Shown piece after piece: positions 56,601-64,000 of a stretch of 64,000 nt of DNA. The position numbers were made by a program, and so were the translations under genes. The notes below the pieces were generated by a model. The model ran no database searches and was not told the DNA's origin. It worked only from the letters and a program-made list of their open reading frames with translations. The DNA comes from Nigrospora sphaerica (Eukaryota; Ascomycota; Sordariomycetes; Amphisphaeriales; Apiosporaceae): NCBI GenBank assembly GCA_018287875.1, contig JAGVVL010000002.1:3720001-3784000 (forward strand), in the 5' to 3' direction. Within the stretch, counting starts at the first letter, position 1, and every line of letters begins with the position of its first letter.

Positions 56601-58108
56601 AATTTTGGCACGCGAAGCACCGACTTCCAGATTCAGGGTAGCCCTCCGCTGGCGGTCGGAATGAAAGGCTGACCTCCCCGGAAGACGACAGTATTAATGC
56701 CTATAAACCGACTATTACCATATGTGCGCTTAGGTCGAAGCGGCACAAACTAGTTGCAGAACCATCTCATATCTGGCACGGCGAGGCGGAGGTGCCAGGC
56801 AGCTACACCCGAGCACCGCCATTTGTATTAGTCGGCTCAACAACGTAGCACGTCTATCTCCGAACAGGAAAAAAGATAGAAAGAAACAAAGAAAGAATCC
56901 GGTTCGCTCAGCCGGCACAGCCATAATTGGATATGACGGAAAATCGGGGGATACCTGGAGGACTACCTAATGATCACGGGCGATAGTGTTACCGACGAGG
57001 CAGCTGAAAGATATGAAGAGACTTGCAGCTGAGCGGCAGAAGCGCAGTCTGGGGCCCATATCTCAGGGCCACCTTGAAACATATAGGGGAGGATATCAGT
57101 CAAGCCACCCTGTCGGTTGAGTTCGCAGAATGTTCTTGCTGAGGCTGGAACCTGGTCAGAGAAACGCGCCCCGGAGTATCAGATGGCACTATACCCTCGA
57201 AGCCTCAACTGATACCCTCACCCATGCGTGCGCCTATGGCTAGACCCGTGAAGTCAACCTTTTCAAAGCCGTTTCGCAGAATTGACATCCCTGTGCAGTT
57301 TTTGATACCTCTCGGCTGTGGCTACCTGCGGTGTTTGGTTATACCGGCAGTGCCACTCAGGCAGAGAGACAGGTTACAACCCGCGGCATGTGTACATACG
57401 CAGGGTCACTTCTGGATTCCTCTCACCATATCGGGCACGTCATCCCAAGCTTTACCGTCATCGTCGGCCCAGGCTCGCCACACCAGCTGCCTTCCATTCG
57501 TCCCATCCGACCGCACGGTCTTTCACCCTTTCATTTTTTTTTCTACATTTCGGGCTTCCTCCCCACCTCTTTCCCATATCCACAATATGTTCTTCTGGCA
57601 CACATGAGGACTAAGCCACTGCTATAGGAGCCGGGTGCCGGACCTACAGTGCACCACGAGGCTTGACGACTGCATACAAGAGAGCTAGATGGGTGTGCGG
57701 TGCGTCTATGCAGCATCAAATTGTGCATGGTTTTCGTCACTTTGCAAATGGCTTCGTCCGGGATTTTTGATTTGCAAAGTACAGCTGGGTGAGGGACATC
57801 TGTTGGGCAACGGTCTACAGCGCTGGGACTCGAGGTGACACACCACGAGGCGTGTGATACTCGTCAATCATGCCGCAGCGCTTCGGGAGGAGGGCACACG
57901 CCCTGCTCGGTTCGTCCATTGTTATTTGGCGACGGACTCCCCGCACTTTACGGAAGTCCGCCCCTTTTGCTCTTTTGGAGACACTGTGCCGTGCAGTGCG
58001 GTGATGTTTGTCCGATGTATTTGTCTCGAAGAACGCCCGGGGCATCCCCGGCGCCGACCAAGACGCCCTCATTTTTCGTACCACGAACGCCAGAGCGCGC
58101 CGTGCAAA
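53494..58108. other. 4.6-kb gene-poor region
   Basis: No conserved gene was recognised. It holds a GGC tract (about 53606-53638), a G run at 53800-53811, and a CA repeat at 54073-54088. Longer frames such as 54360-55265 plus and 55942-56520 minus have arbitrary composition. Around 55280-57250 the sequence is AT-richer and more mixed, possibly decayed repetitive DNA, but I could not identify a transposon family. Confidence 0.35.
54073..54088. repeat. CA dinucleotide repeat
   Basis: About eight CA units in non-coding DNA upstream of the polyol-type SDR. Confidence 0.8.
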
Positions 58109-58720
58109 ATGGCGTCCCCCTTCCCGCCCGCCGAAGCAGCGCCCCCTGGGCGGCCCTTCGAGATGGGCGTGACCCGGGGCGGCATCGGCGGCCTATTCTG
58201 CACGCTGGCGCCTGGCCAACCGGCTCGGGCTCAGCCGCACCCTCGCCGCTGTCACGGGGAAGCGTGGTGGCGTCTGGATGGCCTTCCGGCGCTACGACAC
58301 GAGCGCCACCTTCGCCGTCGTCCGCGAGGCCGCCGCCGCCGAGCCCGGCGTCCACCAGATGCCGTGCGCGCGCTCCGACCTGCTCGACCTGCTGCGCCGG
58401 TCCGCCCCCGGGCGTCGTGACCGCCCTCCACACCAGCAAGGTCTGCGTCGGCGTGGTCGAGGAACCGCAGGAGCAGGAGCAGGAGCAGCAGCAGCAGCAA
58501 CTGCCGGCCGGCATCACCGTGCGCTTCCGCGACGGCACCGCGGCGGTGGCCGACCTGGTCATCGGCTGCCACGGTGGCGGCAGGGACGTCCGTCTGTGAC
58601 CGCTACGACGTCGTGGCCGATATCGAAGGCTTCGACGCGCCCGTTCAGCAGGCCATCGCGCTCATGGACGAGCGACCCGGCCGGTGGCGCATCAACGACC
58701 GCGAGCTGCTGGAGCGTGTA
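58109..58720 (+). pseudogene. Decayed FAD-dependent monooxygenase (salicylate-hydroxylase type)
   Basis: Homology to flavin monooxygenases is spread over several frames. The first holds RGGIGGLFCTL, the FAD-binding GxGxxG region with a changed first part. The next reads ANRLGLSRTLAAVTG, WMAFRRYDTSATFAVVREAA and CARSDLLDLLRRSAPG. A third reads VVTALHTSKVCVGVVEEP, a (Glu-Gln)n/Gln run and ITVRFRDGTAAVADLVIG. A fourth reads RYDVVADIEGFDAPVQQA and RPGRWRINDRELLER. The GDAAHAM FAD-binding block expected after this is missing. At least three frameshifts and a 3' truncation make it a pseudogene of about one half of the usual 400-450 aa. No spliceable model restores one frame by eye. Confidence 0.7.
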
Positions 58721-60102
58721 AGCAGACTCCCCTCCCCCTCAGCATTTTTCCCATCGCCCCCCTTACTCCTTTTCCGCACCCCCCCGGACCCCAGGAGGCT
58801 TCCCATTCCCCAAGCCGTCGGCCTTGTTACTCATATCCAAGCTCCGAGAATGGTGCCAAAGAGAAGCCATGCAGTGCTACTACCACTCTCGCTGCGGCTG
58901 TAAGCTATTGAAGGACCCGGTTGCCCACTCGGCTGCCACTTATTCGCAACCCGCCTAGCTCGTCTTCACCTTTTTTGGGAGGGCCCATCTCTCTCTTCCT
59001 TTTAGACTTGAGTGGCCTGTCCTTCTCCCCGGATTAGAGTCCGTAACGGACCCCGACCAAGCTGGGGGGCTACAGGGTCTTTGGGTGCACGTAGCCGTCC
59101 ACATGCACGATCCGCACAGGGGGAAAGGGGGTCTCTGCATCCTTCCCCCCTTCCCCGCGGTAACATCGATACCCTGCCCTTCAGTGTACCGGGGCGGGGT
59201 CGGCTACAGCTGTGTCGACTCGACTATGCTGACGGCCGTGGTACTTGGGCTGGCCCGGCTTACTATGATGGCCCGTGGTCCAACCCCGTCTGACAAACAC
59301 ACACCCCCGTACACGAGTGCCCCCGCCCCCCGCGGGGGGGGACTCAGGGCTGTACGCCGACACCTGAACCTAAAACTGATCTTATTTGCGCCTCGGTCCG
59401 AGTTTCTCCCCCCCGTTCGCCCCGACATCGTGTACACTACGTCCGGGACCATAGAGGTGGCCAGTGGTTTCCCACACTCGTGTCACGCATGCTTCGGAGT
59501 GCGGCTGGACACAGCCTTGGCTCCGCGTGGGACGGGCTAGTGGCTCATCCTCGGAGTCCGTGGCTCGTTGCCTCTCCCATGCAGCAGCAGCCCATGCACG
59601 CATCGCGAATCGAGCTGAGTAAGCTCGTAAGTACGTAGCCGTGTGGCACAGGCCGTCGCCTGGCAACCGTCACGCCCTGCCTGACCCCGAGTTCGACCAA
59701 GACAGTGCTAAGGAGTGACCAGATAGTGACGCCAGCCAGCAAATTACCGTCACGAGTTGGTTCATTTACCCGGCACTAACCAAGACGTCGAGACCACTCA
59801 GCTTCGAACTTCACGTAGGGGCGACGGAAAGGTGCAAAGCTAGAAGACTGAAGAGGTCGTATTACAAGTCGGTCTATTTCACTGTTTTGCTCGCAACCCT
59901 GCCATGCCTTCTAAACCGGGCCGGTCCCATCTGTTCCTCCGGCACTGAAGATCATGCCACTGCAAAGTCCAAGCGTTCAAATCTTCAACGTACACATTCA
60001 TCCGAGAGGCGGTAGATTCGCTTCTCATCGCTTTACAACCGTGGGCTCTCATGTTATTCGCCACTTCCCCTGGGATATCGACTGCTCTGCTCCGTTCACC
60101 AC
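58721..60102. other. Gene-free region upstream of ACL2 3' end
   Basis: 1.4 kb with no recognised gene. Frames on both strands are short and overlapping. The last part, near 59800-60100, is AT-richer and likely includes the ACL2 3' UTR. Confidence 0.4.
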
Positions 60103-62019
60103 TTAACCCTGGAACTCCTGGATCTTGCTCTCCTCCCACTTGCCGGGGATCAGAGCCAGGGGGACGATGCCCGAGACGTGCATCTCGGGGCCAAAGATGT
60201 GGGCGTTGAGGCCGAGCTCCTGCGTGGCCGCCTTCATGTTCTTGAGGCCCTCCTGGTAGTTGGGGCCGGCACGGCGGACCCAGATCTGCGTGTTGTGCTC
60301 GTTCAGGGGCTTGGCGTACTCGCGGAGGGCGCGGATGACACCCTTGAAGGTAGAGGCAACGTTGGTGAAGTTGGCAATACCACCGCCGATGAAGAGTACC
60401 TTGCCCTTGGGGTGCGGGGGAGCGCGGAGCATGAGGTCCAGCACCGTGCGCGTGTAGTGGTACGTCTGGGCCTCGGTGGGGGCACCCGAGTACTCGCCGT
60501 AGTTGGCGAGGTCGTCGGCAAAGCCGGCAGAGGCGATAGCGTCGGCGTAAACGACCGAGGCACCACCACCAGCGACCAGGGTCCAGATGCGGCCGTTGCC
60601 GTTCAGGACAGTCAGCTTGAGCGACGCACCCGTCTTGGCGTCCAGCTCGGCGATGTAAGCCTCCTCCTTGGACAGTTCACGGCCGAAGGGAGCAGGGAAC
60701 TCCATGGGCGGGCCGGCATCAATGCTGATCTTGCCGCCGGCCGAGGTCGAGGCGACAATGCCCAGGTTGGCGGGCGAGCGAGCGATGGCCCACTTGACAC
60801 CGCACTCAAAGTCGGCAGTCTGGTCAAGCTTGGCAGCGAGATCGAGGAAGTGAACATCGGCCGACGTGGCATCGGCGTTGGGAATAACCACGAGGGGGTT
60901 GATCTCGAGGTAGGTGAACTGGCAGTCGACGTAGACGGCGTACAGGCGGGTGATGAAGTCCACCAGGACGTTGTGCACACCCGCCGGCACCTTCTTCAGC
61001 AGGGTGCTCGCGATCTCCTCGTTGGACGGGTACTCGGCCAGGTCCACGGGGATCAAGAGCTTCTCGGCCTTCTCGTCAACATCACCGACATCGACACCAC
61101 CCTCGTGGGTGAAGAGGATCCAGTCGCCCTGGTGAACACATAGCGTCAGTCTTGCTACCCAAATAACGCGACGCGTCGTAAAAGCAGCGGCTATGCATGA
61201 CTCGATTTGACTCGGCCGGGTGGGCAGAATGGATGAGGCGTGTGGGCGTGTAAGTGAGAGTGGATGCGAAGCAAAGGGGCTTAGCCTCCGTTCGTCCGTG
61301 TCGTTTCGGCTCGGTTGAGAATACCGATGGCGGGTCATAAAGGCAGACTCGGACCCTTTGGTCGAGCCAGGCCCTTTTTCTCCCGACCTTGCCACGACGC
61401 AATCGCCACGCATTCTTCACCCACTCCGGGCTTCAGCCCCGCGCAGCAGCCATTGTATCCATCCACAGCCGGCCGGTCACCGCCCATTGGTCTGGACCGG
61501 GGGACCCGAGGGTACACGCGCAACCCAGCCACCGAGGGCACGCCGCGGACACAACAAGCAAAGGGGAAATCAACTTACTTCGCGGACCGAGTTGATGTTG
61601 ATGTAGTACTCGGTGCCATCGGGGTGAGGAACGAAGGGCTCAACCAGAAACTGGCGGAGGACGCCCTGGACGTGCTCGACCTGCTGCGTCTTGCCGGCAC
61701 GCTCAGCGATCCAGGCCTTGGCCTCGGGCCACGTCTTGTTCAGGGCCAGCAGTCCGCTCTTGCCTCGGCGCTTGATCAGCTGGTCTGGCTTTGCGACGAA
61801 CTTGGAGCCGGACTGGAGGAGCCAAGGGTAGGTGACCTCAGCCTGGTCGAGGATGCCGTTGACATCAGCGTCCTCGGGGAAGTACAGAGACGCCAGTCTC
61901 GGCGGGGGGTTGTGGGTTGTGGGCTTGGGCAGAGGGCTGGGCTTGATGACGGGCGCCCGGGTGAGGTGGTAGTTGAGGATGGCCTTGCCGTCGGCCTCGA
62001 GAATCGACTTGGCGGACAT
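60103..62019 (-). CDS. ACL2: ATP-citrate lyase subunit 2 (ATP-grasp/N-terminal-type subunit)
   Basis: With its partner Acl1 it makes cytosolic acetyl-CoA and oxaloacetate from citrate. In filamentous ascomycetes the enzyme is split; this subunit corresponds to the first ~480 residues of the animal enzyme. Two exons, 62019-61579 and 61128-60103, with an unusually long 450-nt intron, give 488 aa. Segments: [161 protein letters not shown] and [11 protein letters not shown]. All are canonical. Its C-biased codons suggest high expression. The Acl1 gene is not found in the 2 kb upstream. Confidence 0.95.
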
Positions 62020-64000
62020 CTTGATGTGGATGTGGAGTTGTGAGAGGAAGAGAGGTGAGTGAACTGTTCACACAAGTCTGGATTACTCTTGTTCTGGCGA
62101 GACCCGCGGTGTCAGCACTGGATTCCCTCCTGTCGTTTTTCTCTCTCCCTCCGTGGAACCCATAGGGCGAACGCGAAGTGGGAAAGACGTGTTGTCAATC
62201 GCAAGTGCGAAGCACCCCGGACACATGCAGCACAGTGGCGGGCAGGTGCTCGTGAATCCCTCCTGACCAACATGCACCCAAGGGGTCAATTGGGCAGGAA
62301 GGGCGACGACAGGGACAATGACGAGGGCGAGGGGCGGCGGATCTGCTTGCTTACCTTGGTGTTGCACTCCCAGAGAGGTGGTTTCCTACGGAGCTGCTTC
62401 TGGTTCTCTCAAGTGGGAGAGGGGGAAGGGAGATACTAAAGTGGGATAGAAGTAGCTGTGGCCAGTGGGGGAGGAACTGAGCAGCAGGAAGAAAAAGCCA
62501 GGAACGGTCCGAGTGGAAACTGGTTGAAGTCTGTTAACGAAAGGCCGCGAGGATGGGATGGGATGCCGTTCAAAAATTTCGAGGTGCGAGAGCTTGGGTT
62601 CCTTCAGCCTGGCCCCCCCAATGCCCCCCTCCCCTCCTCCCCTCCCCCTTCACCACTTTTGGCTTTCAGGGCCCGTTGCACTTTTGGGTTGGATCCCAAT
62701 GCCAATGCGCTCCCTCCCACGCTCGCCGTCTGGCTGACAGCAGCAGCACAGCAGCAGCAGCAGCGGCGGCGGCGGCGGCGGCGGGCATCAGCAGCAAGCA
62801 GCAGCAGAAGTACAGCGGTAACTAGCAGTGCAGTCCTAGCCAAGCCGCACGGCTCGCATGGCCATGTCACCCCCGGCCTTCCACCCTCCCATCCCTTGGA
62901 ACGCTTCCACCCCAATCGCTGTGCTCCAGCTTCCAGTCTCTGCAGCTAAGCTACCCACCCTCTAGCGGCGTCCTGCCCGGCTGGCAGCGCGCGTCGTCTC
63001 CCCTCCAAAATCCATGGCCATCCAAGCCAGCCCAAGCCAGATCTCACAGCTTTCCCTCACTACGAGGATACCCGCTGCTGCCCTCCTTCCGAGGGGCGGC
63101 GCTAAGCATGGTGGTGTCCCCACCCTAGCGGACAGGGGTCAGAGTACCGAACCGCTACTCATCCCAAAGTTTTGGGGGGGAGGTAATGGAGCGGTGTTGG
63201 TGCCATGTAAGTGGCTCCCAAAGTACCGGGTACCCCAACACTTCGCCAACTGTCGGGTTCCGGACGGCGATGGGTATACGCGCTTCTCCACACACCTTCG
63301 ACGGATTGCGAGTCCGCTGTCCGTTCTGTCGTCCTGCCCGGCGCTGCTCGGGTTTGGCGCCGACGTGTGGCGACCATAATCGGCACCCGTCGTTTGGCCG
63401 TCTCGCTCACGCCCGGGTAAAGACAGACAATGGCATGGCGATGATGCGTGCATGGTGCGGCCTAACACCTCTTCGCCCCCCTCCTCCTCCGAATCCTCCG
63501 GTTCATGCCAGGACCTACCGGAGCCGGATGGGGTTTGATGGCCGTCCGCCCAGCACTCCGAGAGGTGGTTGGATATACAAGCAGTTGACTTTGGATTCGG
63601 CTCGCCCGCCTGGCCTCCAGTCGAGTCGCGTCAGGTACCCGCCGAAAACTCTAAACAAAGCTTCCATTCTAGCTATCCGTCCATTCCAAATGGCTCTCTC
63701 CCCTTCTCCGGCATTTCGAAGGCCGGCGAACAAAAACGCCCAAAGGAGATGTGACGAACGGTTTGGTTGGTTTGAAACCCCAGTGTGGCCCGGGAGTGTC
63801 AATTGGGGGTCTTCCGGCATCCCGACCACCGGAGGTATTTCTCTTATCGGCGTGCAGAAACCTGCCGTCCTTCCCGACCGGGGTCCGGAGTCTGGATTGA
63901 GCAGTATCTGCAAAACTTCCGTTTTGGGTATACAGCTGTCTCGGCATCTTACCTGCGTATAGCTCTTTACAGAGTCCCCGCGTGGGATGGCGGCGCGCGC
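62020..64000. other. Gene-free region upstream of ACL2 to window edge
   Basis: Nearly 2 kb with no supported gene. It includes a C/T-rich patch (62610-62650), a CAG/CGG triplet tract (about 62738-62815) and frames such as 63186-63962 plus that have no recognisable sequence. It contains the ACL2 promoter and leader, possibly shared with a divergent neighbour outside the window. Confidence 0.4.
62738..62815. repeat. CAG/CGG triplet tract upstream of ACL2
   Basis: Runs of CAG and CGG triplets separated by short variants, about 720-800 bp upstream of the ACL2 ATG. It is non-coding as far as can be seen. Confidence 0.8.

Noticed and set aside
63186..63962. Plus-strand frame of about 258 codons near the right edge
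   Set aside because: No recognisable family, arbitrary composition, and several overlapping alternatives on both strands.
1..64000. CRISPR array, bacterial-type operon or defence island
   Set aside because: Spliceosomal introns, eukaryotic gene content and absence of regularly spaced repeats rule this out.

Overview
The window is nuclear DNA of a filamentous ascomycete (Pezizomycotina, probably Sordariomycetes). Evidence: GC-rich coding sequence, many short introns of about 50-90 nt with GTRNGT donors and CTAAC-like branch sites, GPI-anchored wall enzymes, a split ATP-citrate lyase subunit, an AcuK/ERT1-type regulator, and a transposon relic whose stops look like repeat-induced point mutation (RIP). 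The genus cannot be fixed by eye. Exon models were built by hand; every intact multi-exon model sums to a multiple of three.

Layout. 0-4 kb: the 5' part of a mitochondrial PPR-like gene (minus) diverges from mitoribosomal mS23/RSM25 (plus), followed by a small dual-specificity phosphatase. 4-11 kb: two minus-strand genes, the 9-exon meiotic SPO22/ZIP4 and the 7-exon gluconeogenesis regulator ERT1/AcuK. 11-16 kb: mostly non-coding, with a small GPI-type secreted protein and DPH3. 16-24 kb: a peroxisomal ABCD half-transporter, an unassigned proline-rich protein, and a GPI-anchored GH17 glucanase. 24-29 kb: an accessory strip of broken sequence: half of an SDR, a frameshifted secreted-protein gene, an AAA-ATPase (RIX7-like) fragment, a pogo/Fot1-type transposase relic, and one unassigned acidic/Arg-rich ORF. 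30-48 kb: dense housekeeping genes (LCB3-like phosphatase, FabG-like reductase, UBA2, QNG1, POLD4, SKI8, bL32m, septin CDC10, guanylate kinase). 48-54 kb: GH72 glucanosyltransferase and a polyol-type SDR. 54-60 kb: gene-poor, with a decayed FAD monooxygenase. 60-62 kb: the ATP-citrate lyase ATP-grasp subunit; its partner is not in the window.

Functional themes are carbon and acetyl-CoA metabolism (ERT1, ABCD transporter, ACL2, FabG-like SDR), mitochondrial translation (mS23, bL32m, PPR), wall building (GH17, GH72, septin), and meiosis/RNA decay (SPO22, SKI8). No operon-like system, CRISPR array, tRNA or rRNA was recognised. The most unusual material is the 24-29 kb graveyard and several gene-structure oddities: an 18-nt exon, initiator exons of 3, 6 and 10 nt, a GC-AG intron, and a possible mitochondrial isoform of guanylate kinase.
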